A stretch of 64,000 nucleotides of DNA from Paralvinella palmiformis (taxonomy: Eukaryota; Annelida; Polychaeta; Terebellida; Alvinellidae), in NCBI GenBank assembly GCA_025642065.1, contig JAODUP010000329.1, forward strand, positions 124,001 through 188,000. Reading direction: 5' to 3'. Both the position numbers and the translations under genes were made by a program. Below the pieces are notes generated by a model that saw only the letters and a list, made by a program, of their open reading frames with translations, did not search any database and was not told the DNA's origin. This document shows, one piece after another, positions 35,881 to 51,152 of this stretch (its first letter is position 1; every line of letters begins with the position of its first letter).

Positions 35881-38441
35881 ATAATATCATTCTCAATACT
35901 CTTATAGTTAAAACCAGTTTAGCCCAGGTTTAACCCAAGTTAAACTAGTAAAGCCCATCTTTAACTGGGTCTAGTTTGAGCCTTCCTGGGCTTAGATTAA
36001 AAAATCCTGGATCAAAGTCCATCCCTGGTTTTTAGACAAATGAAAATATGACTATCAATTTTAGCAAAGCAAAAGTCCAAATGCAGTCACCCTCCTGCCT
36101 GGTCGGGGGGGGGGGGGGAAGGTGGTGTTATGGGGTCTAGAAACTCTATGTTTTAATTATCCTAAAATCAGTACAAGTATAGAAATATTATTAATTTCTG
36201 CTAAAGTTAAGACTTCAGAAGTCAGATATTAATGTAAATTTGTCACATTTCAGAAGCTTTCTCCTTATCACTAAGCATACCCCACCACCCAAAAAAAAAT
36301 TAAGTTACACCTGGAAAATTCTAGAAGGAATTGTCCAAACGTTGGAATAAAATCATACACATCAACAAGGCAGGGTCGCCTGTGCCGAGTCACCCAAATA
36401 AAACAGTGTACTTCTAGTAAAATTAGGGCATTCCGAGAAGCGAGTCTCCAAATTAGGGGTCCACAGCTTTTCAACAGCCTTCCAGTAAATATCCGTCGCC
36501 AGACAGGATGCTCCGTGACCAGTTTCAAGAACAAACTTGATAAATACCTGCAAAACATGGCAAACAAACCAAAAATATCAGGATACACAATCGAAACGGA
36601 CACAAACCGAGTAATACAGCTGAGGTGGAGTGACCGACTTGGCCGGAGAGAGATTATACTCTCGAACTGTGAACTAACATCCTTTAAAAGACAAAATAAA
36701 TCAATACACAAATTCTTCTATTAGTTACTATTTAAAATATGACGTAAAGTTGTGTGCCACTAGTTATGCCATTGTATATCAGGATCATGACTAATAAATG
36801 GCGTGTGTAAGTGTAACCATTGTCCATGATGTTATGGCCATCCTGACACCACGCTAATCTGTAATATGAACCAAGAGTATAATTCATCCCATTTTTTACT
36901 GGACAACGAAGTGTTGCTTACTCTTAATATCCACAGATGGTGACTGGGAGAGGTTTAGAAATATTCTGCTCTTAATCTGCTTCTGTTGGCATACATATTG
37001 ATAAAGGTTCATTTGGAGAGCAGAGACATGATTGGCCATGTCAACTCCGTCATTCATCCCGTTTTCAGAACTGGTAGATAACCACAACTAGACAAATTTA
37101 TACAGTTACCCATTCGTCGGTCATAATGTTTAGCACAAATGATCATCATGAGATATTGAATGTAGATGTTGTATGCCTCACTCAGGTCATGGACACGAAG
37201 AGTTTCCAGGCTGAAACCGTCTATTTCTATCAATAAAGGCATTCTTCTCAAAGGATCACATGATATATGTTACATTCCAAGAGACTAGTGGGTAGTTATA
37301 ACACCCCTTCCCCCCGAGTATTATATATTAATAAAGTAGCCCTACCTAAAAGCTGTTTTGAAAGTCAAAATTATAACGTGGTATCTTGTGAAATTTCTCC
37401 TTCCGTAAACAGGCACGTGTCAGGTTCAGAGTTTCCGTATTAAGCCTGAAGACACAGCTGTCATCCAGGGACAGACAGCCATCTTGAAGTGTGCCGTAGA
37501 CAATATGAGAGGAGAATTGCTCTGGACTAAAGATGGCTTTGCATTAGGTAAGTGTATCATGGTATTATCATGTATAGGAAAATGCCATTAAACTGTCTTC
37601 AATTATTTTGCATGTTTAATGTTGTCTTTCTTGAAGCATTTTTAGGATATCAGTATTCCACTCAGTTGGCTGATACAGTGATAGATGTATTAACTGTTGA
37701 AGTTTGAACCATATTTTATTATAACACACTAAAATCTGTACTAACCATTCAACTTTAGTAATAACTCTTATTCGCGATTATCCAGATAATATCTGCTTCA
37801 GATGTTGAGTCTGTTGGATGGAACAGTCTGTTTAAAAAACATATTATACCCATTTGTGACTGATTTAATTATGTAAACAAAAAAACACAAATAACCAAGT
37901 ATGGTTGAAGGTAAACATTATCTGGAATTAAAGTATATGGCGTGTTACAGTTTAATAAAATAATCTGTATGCAATTATGTACACAGGTAACTGTTTAAAT
38001 AAGCAGCACTGCATTTGTGCATAATTGAAATAATATGGTATGTAAATTAAATAAATTAACACAAACATTTCTGTTCAATGTTAATCTATAGCTGAACTTT
38101 GTTTTGATCGTCAGGTTATGGTCGTGACTTGGGTGGCTTTCCACGTTACTCTGTGACAGGGAGTGAGGCAATGGGAGAGAATGATCTGATGATTAGATCA
38201 GTTGAACTCTCTGATGATGCAACATTCCAGTGTCAAATATTACCATTTGAAGATCATCCAGGTTTGAGAGCCTCAGCTGTACTTGATGTACTCAGTGAGT
38301 ATTATCTATAACAAGTACAAACAAACAATTAATAATTATTTAAAAAGAGAAGCATCAATACCAAGTCTATCAAAATATGAATTTTTGTGAGCATCAGAAG
38401 TGAACTAATGTACTACTAGAAAGGTATATAGTATATCAGTG

Positions 38442-38481
<40 letters not shown>

Positions 38482-41010
38482 ACATTCCTATGTGTTTTCT
38501 GGGTCACTTTAATAGTATTAAATACTACACAACAGCAACAGTTTCATCTGCTATCTTGGCTAATGGTATATCTCTGGATCATTTCCTTGAATGCTGATCC
38601 TTAAGAATTCAACATTTTCTAAATTATACTCTGTTATGGACACCTGTTTAGAACCTGATTGTACTTCAGTGTTAGAGAATCTGCATTGGAATCTTGAATA
38701 CCAAAAAAATCTAAGTTCATTGTGTATACATCATTTACCATATTTGTAAAATAATACTATAAACAAATCTATTTTTTGAACAATTTACTTACCACTGTGA
38801 AAACGATGCAGTGTGGCTCCATTGTCTGGGGTCAGTCCATAGGTCAGAGACTGATTTATAAGTGGAGAGCAGTGATTGTCTTCATGCCATCTGTCTGTAT
38901 CCATTAATGGTCTGGTGGTGGGGGAAGGTGCTAATGACCATGACGTGACCTTTTTGTCCGGTCATTTCCTCCCATATTTTCTCCATTTGAGAACATGAGA
39001 ATGCCCACATCACCTAACTTTGTTGTGTTATAATTGTTTTAATAATCCAGTTAGAATGATGAACTTTGGCATTACAGTTATGCAGATGGCTAATTAAATG
39101 CTCCTTCACAGATTTTATCATACATTGGACATCTTATTGCTGGTAATGACTATATAGGTCATTATTTGAATTTTATTCCTGTGTTAGATTGTGCAACCTT
39201 CTTATGGCATTTACTCAATATAAATAAAATAGCCATTCCTAGTCATAGTTTATTGAGGGGAGGGGGGGTCTTTTGGTACAAGTAATCAGAATTATGTTCT
39301 GGGTGGAGGCACTAAATTGTCATGAATGGTGGTAATTGGGTTATCAATTGTCAGGTGAACAGGTGAAACTGTCTATACAAGTGCATGTTTGTTTAATATC
39401 CATTTAATCTATAATTAAATATTCCTTTCTTTACACTACATCAATTACCTGACAAACTCAGTAATTAATGACCATTGGTAATGTTTTCAGTTCTGACATA
39501 TGTGTTAAAACAGTGGATTTTCATAAAGAGTATATGATATGAAACAATCATATTCAGTCACCTTACTTTGGAAAATCACTGAATTTTTTTATATTCAGTC
39601 CAAATAATAAGGAACCAGGGAATGTGGATGCACAGCTACCAGTAGGAAGAAAATGTTCAAGAGTTAGGATACAAGTCTTTAAAGTGTTTCATAAAAAAAC
39701 ATCCTTCTGGATTTATACTTATTAATTTGATCTCATCTTTATTTACACCACTGACCATTCCTCTCCCTGTGGTTTTAAAGATCTCATAAAATTTATTCTA
39801 ATAAACTTTTTATAGGATTTTTAATTGATAGTCTGCTATCCACAACCAAACCTTTGTTCTGTGCTGACAACAGATGGCTGATTGTTGGTACTTATTCTAT
39901 TATCAATCTTTTCCTCTTATTCTGCTTATAATAATAATAATAATACTCTAAAACACCTGCTGGATAACACACTATATAGATGTCACTTATTATCACATAT
40001 TATTATTATTATTCTCCATATCATTTTATAGTTCAATCACTTCATTTGATCATATTGGGGACTCTGATCACCATGTGCATCATCTCTTTTCTGACACCGC
40101 ATATTCCTGTAATTTTTCACTGTACATTTCATATAATGATATAACCATCAACCATCTAATATTCGAAACATAGAAAGGGTACACAATCAGAGAAAGTTTA
40201 AAATAAAATAAATGATATGTTATTTATTGGCTAAATCATTAGTATCAAATGATTCTTATCAGCTACAAATAACCTCAGTCCACAGAAAAGAATCAATTTA
40301 CAAGGGGGCAAAGTAAAATAAAATTACCCACCCAATCTTATTTTGCATTGATAAAGATCTTACCACCACTGTTTAAATTATTTACCACTAACAATATTTT
40401 ATGTTATTTGACTATCAGATGAGTAATAATTTATGAGCTCCTTTCAAAATATTCTGTGGTAAATGTGTCATATTCTTATATTTGGTGAAGTTGAATTTGT
40501 TGGCTAATTTATATTTTATGCCAATTGTTCAATTGAATATCACTTGCACTTTATTAGTGTTTTTGTTTACCAAAAGAAATGGGCCCCATTAATGAAGAAC
40601 TAATTAAAACAACCCATTTGATGCTATGCATAGTCCATGTTAATAAAAGAATATACCAATTAATCACTATCGTTATCAACAATCAGTTCAGTGCATTATG
40701 TTTTGTATACATTTGTTTAACATGGAAAGTTGCTGGAATAAAGAGAAAGAGTAAATTAAATAATTTAATTATTCAAACTACTAGTTATATTGCTGGCTTA
40801 TGGAAAACATTTCACGTCACCATAATCAATAGGATGTCAGACAGTAATTGATTGTGAATTCTTATCTCTTAGTCATATAACTGTTTTGGCAGCACTTAAT
40901 GAATTCAATATCCAGATGAAATCGCTTCTTTATTAAAATTTTAAAATATTTGATGGCTTTAGTTCAGACTCCTAACTAATTCCATTTTGAAAAAAAGGGA
41001 AATATTTTGG

Positions 41011-41052
<42 letters not shown>

Positions 41053-44000
41053 ATCTGCACATATGACTGTGAGATCATATTTAACAGATGTTTTTAGATA
41101 GGAAAAAACTTTCATTTTTAATGAATGATATAATTTCAACCCATCTATTATGTCTCTCCATAGTATTAAAAGGATTTTAGTCCAATCCATGTAAAAGAAT
41201 ACTGGATTGATGTAAAAATGTTTGCCATTGCAGTTTTAATTTTTGATCAGTGTTGTCATTTCTACCATTATGCTTAGTCACTTTACTAATACATTTGTAA
41301 TGTAAGTCAGTCCTTATAAAAAAGGCCCCAGCTTTAATGCAGATAAGTTTTCCAATTCACGTTTAAATTCCTTTCTCACTCGATAGGTTTCTCCCACTAA
41401 ACACTTCTGCACAAAAGGTGGTAATCACTTGTGTCTTGATTTGATTAGTAAGCTGGATAGGTCATCAGATCCCAACTGAAGCCCTGAGTTTGTTGGACCA
41501 TGTATCTAGTGTTTCTTCATAGAATAAAACCCTGACTTCCTCACTAATGTTGGTTGTTTAAAAAAAATCATTTGTTTATTTAATGTGTAGAGTTGTCAAT
41601 GTTATATGTTAGATATGACCAGATTTTAGTTCAACTGTTTATGACCAGCTTTTTGAAAGTAGGTTCTTTTTTAATGCAGGTCTTTCCCTGACATCAACTT
41701 GCATGACCCCATTTATTTATTAACATTTCATTCTGATGTCACCAATGGCTTCTACTGCCCACAGTGACATTCACTTGGTGAGTTTGGATATTCAAGAAAA
41801 GGTATTTTGTTCCTCCACAATATCAGCCAAGGACTTTGTCTAACCTGAATCCCTAAATTATTTATGCTATTTCTGGCAGGGTTAGCAAATTGATGACACA
41901 AAGCCAAAACCATGGATTAATCCATGGTTTATGACATCACGTCATAAGCAATTTATGATGGTTTATGACAGGATAGCATCATAAACTGTCTAAAGCATAT
42001 TTTTTATATATAAATATTGGCATAGCGAACAAATTTGTGACATTTTTTCCAAGCTACACCTGAAATGTAGTTTTTAGAATGGCTTGAATTATTAATATAT
42101 TATTAACATAATATTGTAACATTAAAAGTAAAATTCTTATACAACAAGTTAGGGCCTGATTATTAGACTTGGTAATCATACACTGGTATTGTTTGTACCC
42201 AAAATCAATTGACCTGATTGGTCTTCCATTTGTTTCTAGAGCTTAGGGGGTGGTACTAAATCAATAGAACTATTCATTAATTGGATAACAAGCAAGACAC
42301 TGCCATCTTAGGGGTTGGTGCTGGTGTTTATCTGTGGCTGACCATGCATAAGCAAGGTGGCTTCACTTAATGATCCTCCATGTGGCAAGAGCTCAAGATA
42401 TCTGCTTCTATTAATCCATCTTATAGCTTTCACATTAAATAATAGTTACACATGGTTAATTTCATGGGTGGCTTCAATACAGCCAAAGGGAATATAAGGT
42501 GGGAAAAGGAGATCTTGAATCATCTTCAGCGTCCATCGAAATGATTTTTCAAGCTTTGGTGGCATCCACTCTAAGAAATGGAATCACCTTGGTAACGAGA
42601 AAACAGCCAAGCTGGTATTTTGTCACAGAATCCTCCAAGGACTTTGTGATTTGTATTATTGATGATTGATGTACCAAAAGGACTGATTCATTGTACATGT
42701 GTGAAAGATGTGAGAGTCTGTTTAATATGGTTACTGAATAAAAGATACCTCTAAATTATATCTTATTGCTGAATTGGAAAAAATGTAAGAGAGACCAACA
42801 TAAAATATTATTTTACATTCACGTTTGTAATATATAAATATATAAGTTAAAGTATATGACGTCATAAAGGTATTTATGATGGGTTTACGACACTGTCATG
42901 TCATAAACAGGTTTATGACTGTCATAAACCCAACCCTCATTTCTGGGTACAGTAATATTTAGGTGCTGTACACCTGATATCATAAATGTAAGGAAATAAT
43001 CTAAATTACAGAAGAGTAGCTGTTATTGCTTCCTTGAATGTCAACCGGCATGGAATGGAATGAAAAAATCACATGCTGTAACTGCAGTTGACATAAACAA
43101 CATGCAGCTATCATCATCCAAATCTCCAATTTGGTCTTCATCATCATCATCATCATCATCATACCTGGCCCCATGCTCAGTCTACTAAGTGATCCGGTGG
43201 TAGGTTCATGTACATAAATCTGACAGCTCATTAGATCAAATAAATCTTCATAAGGAATTTCTTATCCATTTCGTTAACATACAAGATAGAAGGCCATTTC
43301 GACCATCTATGCTGTAATATTTGTCAGTTGTATTTTCGCTGACACTTGTGTACATTGTTATAATTGGGTCATACAACTAGCTTGTAAATAGTGACGTCAG
43401 ACTTCAGGAGATTCCGGTCTGTGTCTGGCTTGAAGATGCCGGCGCTCACAGATGAGTTATGGTTGATTCACCAACAATTTAAACTGGATTATTTACTGTG
43501 TGTGGTTGATTGTGTTCATATTTTGATATAATTTATGTGAACGTATTTGTATTGGTTCTGAAAATTTGAAATGAAAATGAACTCTTCTTTTGAGGCCTCA
43601 AATATGCTGGTAAGTTGAATGCAGCAGCTACTATATGTAGCCCTGCCATAATAATAATTATGTACTGGTACACCAAAGCAATATACTATTTATTTAATTT
43701 TATGTATTTTTCTGAACATAGATAGAACTGTCCTTGTGATCTTAGTTGAGTAAAGTATTTTATTTAATAAAACATGCTTTTTGATATGCTCATTGCAGAC
43801 ATGGGATCAATCCAATTCCGGAATTGGAATTGATGAGAAATTCCAGAATTGGGATTGCTTTTTTAATGGAATTGATAAATTTGGAATTGAAGTTTGCTAC
43901 AAAAAAATTAAATCCACAAATTAATTTACCATTTAATTTTGTAATTCAGAAATATTTCTTCTATGACAATCCCATACTTGGAATATAAACTACTCGGAGT

Positions 44001-44415
44001 AGGTACTCGGAGTACCTGCTCCGAGTATCTACTCCAATCAATGATTGAAATAGGTAAAAATGGTATTGGAATTGATAAAATTGGAATTGTCTGACTCGTT
44101 GTACTTAAAATGTGTAATATATTTTGATGTTATATACTTACAGTACCTCCTGATCAACCGCAGATAGAAGGAAGTAGTAATGGCTCCATTGTTAAAGTAC
44201 CATACCAACAAGAATCACTTAGTATGACATGTTTATCAACAAATGGCAAACCTGCATCTGAAATAAAATGGTTTGTTAACTTTTATTATGTAACAGTATT
44301 ATCTAATTATTTGGGCAGATCATTTATGCATTAATTTAGCTTTTAATAAAATATTTTGCAACCAAAATATATACTGGTGGTTGATATCTACATGATAATG
44401 TTAATTGGAAAGTTG

Positions 44416-44451
<36 letters not shown>

Positions 44452-47400
44452 GACATTGCCCCTTTTTGATAAGGATTAACATACTGTACTTTCAGTGAGA
44501 TTATAATTTCTAAATCATGGGATCCATTATTTTGCGCTCTCCCATAAAATGTTTAAACAACTAGTTCAAAATCAGAAATTTCCATGTTTTTAAATATCAG
44601 TGTTATGTTGGCTAGTAACATGTTTTGCCAATCAGAAATGTCATTAGTTGGGGTTAACTTCAAATTATTACACAATAATTGGAAGTAATATATGTTAGTT
44701 GTCTTTATATTGCTAGTAGTTACAAATAAAACATTACATGGTTGCGTTCAGTAATAATTTGATCCAGAATTATTTCTATTGCCAGGTATCGTAATGATGA
44801 GTTAATGAATCCAGAAGAACATTCCATTGTTTACACTGTTGAGGTTTTGGCCGATAAACGACAGAATGCCAAAAGTATTCTCACATTCAAGCCCCGCGAA
44901 GAAGACAATGAGGCAACCTTTAAGTGTGAGACCATTCATAAAGCTCTGACAAGACCACTCGAGACGATGGTCATGCTCAGTGTGATGCGTATGTTGAACC
45001 TTTCAAATTGGTTTATTTTTCATTAATCTAACTCCAGTGCACACGCAACACCTCCCCCCCCACACACACACAAACAAAATAGGCAAGACCATTTCAAAAT
45101 GCGGATTCTGGATTTCTTATGCAACTTAGTTTACATAATTTTTCATATGATATGATTTGAATTATAAACGCACAAACAAGTCATTTAACTTGACTTCTGA
45201 TGTCTATTCTGTTTTGACTTATGATATGAGATGGGCTAAACTGATGCCTTCACTTCAATGTTATTGTTAGGTTTAACATTACAGATTGGGAAAGTTGCAA
45301 ATTGAGGCATGCCATTATCAGCAGTTCTTAGTTGGTAAATTTGTTTGTGAATAATCTGCAATCACAACTTACATTAGGTAGATTTGGCAGATCCTGAGGT
45401 CATTGGTGGGATATTGGTTGATATCCCTAACTCCCCTGGATTCCTTCCTTACTGGGTTAACTAAAGATGGCGAGTGTTTTATTATAACGATGAGCAGTGT
45501 CTTGTCATATTACACTTGATGAATCAATTTATTTAAAGAGTCCAGTGACCAACTCTCAGCCAGAAACACGTCACAACACATGCACATGAATTCCCAGAAG
45601 ATCAATGGAGGGTGAAGTTGGATTATACCACCCAAATAAATATTCACTGTCTAATATTTAACCAGCACACTGTAAGCCCCGGTACTATATGATACTAAAC
45701 CAACCTGATTTGTTAGAACTACACAACCCTGACTGTAACACTTCGACACACTGATTGAGTAATGTGTTTTTTTATTAGGGCCTAAGCACAACATGTTACG
45801 ATCTAGCTAATAGCAACTGCTTTGGTATTGCTGACCTACAAAAATGTTGTCTTGTAATACTGAAAAACATAGAAAATACTTGCACCTGAAAAAGGTTTTT
45901 ACAGAATTAGTCATGCTGTATGGGCCTAGTTAAATATTTAGTTTTGCCATTGCTACACTTATCGAAGTTAATAGAAATATAGATACATTTTATTATATAT
46001 ATTATTATATATATATATATTCAAGTAGTGAATGTTAAGTCACAATTTTGTTAGATTTATGAACATCAAGAAAATCTGTGCCCATACCTTTATTATATGT
46101 AACCTTAAAGACACAAACACACACACATACACATGCATACAAGTACACATATGCAGACAAACGAAGTATTTTCTTATATATAGATAGTATTAGGCATTAC
46201 ACATATTTTCACATATCGATTATCATTGAGAATAATCTTATAACATCTGATATTATTGGTACAGATCCTCCAAATGAACCAGAGATAACCGGATATACAA
46301 ATGGTCAGGTGATCCAGACAAATCACACATTGAAACTTGTCTGCGTGGCTCGTGGTGGAAACCCACTGGCACAGGTGTGTAATTAGCACAGAACTGATTA
46401 ACTGAATAGAACTTGGGCATTACACTGCCAAAAGATCTCAATGGAAAACTTTTTGACATCTAACATAAACAATAATGGAACGCGGGAAAGTATGAAAACA
46501 TATCTGGTCGGTAATACTTTTAATTAGATCATTTTAATTCATTTATAAATTTAATATTTTTGTAAAGTATAAAATATTACTGTAGCTAGTTTTAATATAA
46601 TTATTCTATTATTATCATTGTCTAGGTTTATTGGTATAAGAATGGCCAAGGACTGGATTTCTCCTATGATTTTGGTGGTAACAAGGCGGAGAATGACTTG
46701 ACTTTCTTAGTCGAGCCAACTGATAATGAAGCTGTGTACAGGTGTGAAGCATCAAATCTCGTCACGCCAGAACCATTATTTGCTGAAGTTAAGCTAACCG
46801 TTCAGTGTAAGTATTGTTTGAATGTAGATTTTGCTGTGTAACATTGTGAAGAAAAAAACCTAGTTTTAAACAACTCTCTTCTGAACTTGAAAGCATCCTT
46901 TGTCTGTTGTATAGTTTACTTTCTTTAAATAACAGAATAATATTTACTCAAACAAAACAAAATAAAATACTAAATCTCACCATCACCTGTTGGCTGACTA
47001 TGTCTATAAAATGTTTGATGACTGTGTGTGTTAAAAAAATATTTATTGGCTGTACATTTATAAAGTATTTGTTGACTGTGTTTATAAAGTATTTGTCATC
47101 TGTGTTTATCAAGTATTTGTTGCAGGGCCAGAAAAATCTGTTTTCAATTCAGTTGCCCCATGGCAAGTAGATTGGAAATGAACTTGCCCAACAAATTTTC
47201 ACCTGATCCAAAATTATCATTTATTTTTAAATCTGCTATATTTCATCTGCCTATATTATATATAAATATATATTTGCAATAAAATTCAACAAATAGAGAA
47301 GTGTATGATAAGAAATGCTTATTTAGTGAAGCCCATTGCTACTTTGCTTTAAATAGGTGATGTGTTGTCTTAAGCCGAGATTCCATATATGCGAATCAGA

Positions 47401-49482
47401 ATGCGACAAAAATGGAAAATAAGTCAACGTACAAGGGACAAAACGGATTGCTCCATGTAGCAATTGGTGCGAATCGGATGGTTGAATCCATATTTTTACA
47501 TCCTGTGTCATACAATTCTGGATTCAGCCATCTGATTCAAGTGTCCAGGCAGGCTTTCCCAAGAAAAATAGATCAGAAAGTGAGATGGGTGTCCAAAACA
47601 CATGGCTACCACAATGTCACATATGCTACCGCAATGTCATATATGCATGCTGCTTATATGGAATCTTGGTTTTAAGCCAAGATTCCATATGCAGTACATG
47701 CTATGCGAATCTGACAAAACAATGGAAAACATGTAAATGTAGGAGCGTGATTGTATATGTGCGACAAAACAGCTGGCTAAATCCAGAATTTTACTATCCA
47801 ATTCGAGTGTCCAGGCAGGCTTTCCCAAGAAAAAATAGATAAGAAGGTGAGAGGGGTGTCAGCAACACATGGATACCACAATGTCACATACCATGTATAT
47901 GGAATCTCGGTTTTAGGTGCAGTTATCACTCCAGTCAGCTTTGCATTGCAGATTATAAGTTCAAGTACGCAGCAGGAATTTTTTTTAATTAGCTTGCTCA
48001 TCAGGCATATGGACACACATAGTTGGTGGATTTTCATCTCAAAAATCCACTTGGCAAGTGATTGCTGATCTGCACTAGCCCAGCATGAAAATATACTTGC
48101 CCAGGGTTTCCGGGCAACCGATATTTCCAGCCCTGATTTGTTGACTGTATGTTATAAAGTATTTGTTGACTGTTTATAAAGTATTCGTTGCAGACATGGG
48201 GTCAATTCAATTCTGGTATTGAAATTGATGATCAATTCCAGAATTGGAATTGATTATTTAAGAAGAAATGGAATTGGAATTTATAAATTTGGAATTGGAA
48301 TTGAAGTTTCCTACAAAAAATTAAATCCACAAATTAATTTACCATTTAATTTTTTAATTCAGAAATATTTCTTCCATGACAATCCTACTTGGAATATAAA
48401 CTACTCAGAGTAGGTATTCCAAGTAGGTACTCAGAGTACCTAATCATGGTAAAAAGTAGTCAGTAAAAAATGAGATTTGGAATTGATACAATTGGAGTTG
48501 ATAAATTTGTTGACCGTGTTTATCAAGTATTTATTGACTGTGGTTATCAAGTATTTGTTGACTGTGGTTATCAAGTATTTGTTGACCATTAATTTATATA
48601 GTAGTTGCATTGACAGCTGAACTGGATGAGGGAATAGGGTTAATTTTAAGTTATGAAGTTGTAAATGTTTTATTTTATATTTCTAGTCCCACCAAAGAAA
48701 GTGATGATCTCGGGCCAGGAGCATGCCAAAGCTGGAGAAACAATCAAACTAAAATGTGAGACATCCATCAGTAATCCACCAGCAGTAATATCATGGTTCT
48801 CCAGGGGACGACTCATTGACAGTATTATAACGAGCACAAAGCCCTCACCCAAGGTAAGACAGAGGGCTTCACTTAACATATACAATAAATACATTGGTCA
48901 AAACACACTGCTGTATTAAGTTAATATTTTAATTTTTTTAAATGTCATTCAGTCACAGAGATGTTGGCTTTTATTATCATACGTCATACATAAATTATCT
49001 AACATCACCATCTTACAATTAATTTAGATGCATAGTTAGTTCATACAGCCATCTCTAGTTCATTATAAATGAGGATATAAAAATGAATGAATGAGCATGT
49101 GTGATTGACAGATTATTTGATTGATTAGGTTAAGGGATTTGTCAGTCAGTCAGAGATTCAATCAGTTAATCAGTAAATGAGTCAGTGCATGAATAGTAGT
49201 TCACTCAGTCTGCCAGTTACTCAACTGACAGGAGTATTAATCTTGATTTCAGGGTGGATTTATAACAACATCAGAGATAGAGGTGACCTTGACGAGTAAT
49301 GATGATCAAGTTGTCTATCAGTGTAATGGAAATAATGAAGCTCTGGGTCTCGGTGCCATGGATACTATATCACTGAAGGTTGTTTGTAAGTATGTTACCA
49401 TGGTAATTTAAGGTACTAATCCAAAGGTGAGATTAAATGTTTAGCATTTCATTCAAATGCATACCTTGAAGTTAATAGGGTA

Positions 49483-49514
<32 letters not shown>

Positions 49515-51111
49515 CTTTGTTGCTAATTGTTCCTCCCCCCCAAAAAAAAAATCATAGTACCACAGAATTATATTTATTGTCATTGACATTCTGAAATGTA
49601 GAGTACAAATCCTGCTGTGTAGTAAACATTTCACCTTTGAAATGTGTTTGTGTATTTAAAACTCCAACCAACAAATATGAAGGTGCTGAGCATGGCTCAG
49701 CCGTTTATAACTGCTCATTATATGTCTGGCTATCTACATAAAGAAACTAAAGCATTAATCAAATATAATCAAATAAACCTGTAAAATTATTTCAATTACC
49801 ATTTTTTTATTTTATTCAGATCCTCCAGGTCAGCCTACCATAACTGGTTACACGGAAGGTCGTGAGGTCACGGCAGGTCAGATACAAAGTATGACATGTC
49901 AGTCAATGGGAGGTAATCCTCCTGCCACTCTTACGTGGTGGAAAGGTTAGTAAACCCCTCCAATGCCCCCCAGCCACCGCAATCCAGATGAAGTATACTA
50001 GAAATAAAAGTTTTATGGAGTAGATTGATTTATGTGTACACTGTTAGTACATAGCTTCTTTGTTTATGATTTACCAATTAATTTTTCAGTCACATAAGTA
50101 GCAGATCTCTTTCATACACGCATGCAAATACATATGCACACACACACACACATACTAAGGTATGTCTCTTCTTCATTATAGGAAATGAGCAGTTACAAGC
50201 AGTTTCCACACGTAACTTTGGCCTCGTCTCCAGCCAGGTGTCATTTATCTTAAAGCCAGATGACAATGGAGCCGAGTACAGATGTAACGCCACCAATCCA
50301 GCGACAGCAAAACCCCTATTGGCTAAAGTAACACTACAAGTCAACTGTACGTTAGTTGTTTATTTTGACGGATTCTCTAAATCACAACACTATAATTACT
50401 TCCTGTATAAACCTATGTCAGATGCACAAATTAGTTTTTGGTAAAAGTTCTCAAAACATTTTAAGAATTCTGATCAAAATCATTTACAGATGAATAAAAC
50501 TAAGAAGTAATATGTAACAATGTATATTACAATAATTTGGTGTATAACAGTATATAGTGTTCTAAAAAATTAGAAATACTAATTTAACAGCTTAATGGGG
50601 ATATAGAAATAAATATTGCACATGTAAATTCACTTCCATTAATTTTTTTCTATATTTATGGTATATTTCACTCTAGAGCTTGCATTCAGAATTATTTTGA
50701 TTCTTAAGAAACTATCTAGTATGAATGCCTGTTTATCTTAAAACACATCCACAAGTTAATGCAAATAATATGCACCCAAACTATTCTCTTTGTAGTTCCA
50801 CCGAAATCATTAGATATTACTGTTCGACCTAAGAAGGGTCGCGTGGGTGAAAAGTTGACCTTGACCTGCAAAAGTGCATCGAGTAACCCCGCCTCGACAG
50901 TATATTGGGTAAAGGACGGTGATAAGCTGCCCAAGGGCATCGATAAGGGTCAGGTTGATGCAGATTTTGGTGGAAAGTCATCAGTCAATGTCCTCGAGCT
51001 GGTGCCAACTGTTGAAGACAATGGAGAGATATATGCTTGTAATGCCGAAAACATTCTGATAGAGCAAGCAGTCAGTGATGCTGTTACATTAAACATTCTC
51101 TGTAAGTATAT

Positions 51112-51152
<41 letters not shown>

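Larger units (their letters stand above)
34318..37412 (+). other. Intron 1 of the nephrin-like gene
   Basis: Contains a TTGTC-rich minisatellite (35457-35735), a TA tract (35851-35878), a G12 run (about 36104) and a LINE 3' relic (36309-36724). No coding exon seen. Confidence 0.7.
38295..44143 (+). other. Intron 3 of the nephrin-like gene, 5.8 kb
   Basis: Largest intron within the ectodomain region. Holds TA (38445-38478) and GT (41014-41050) tracts, a hAT-like element (41877-42938), a 550 bp-family repeat (42970-43600) and a TIR element (43796-44093). No extra exon seen; phases of the flanking exons agree. Confidence 0.75.

Noticed and set aside
36271..36711. 146-codon minus-strand open frame
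   Set aside because: Antisense of the LINE RT C-terminus on the plus strand.
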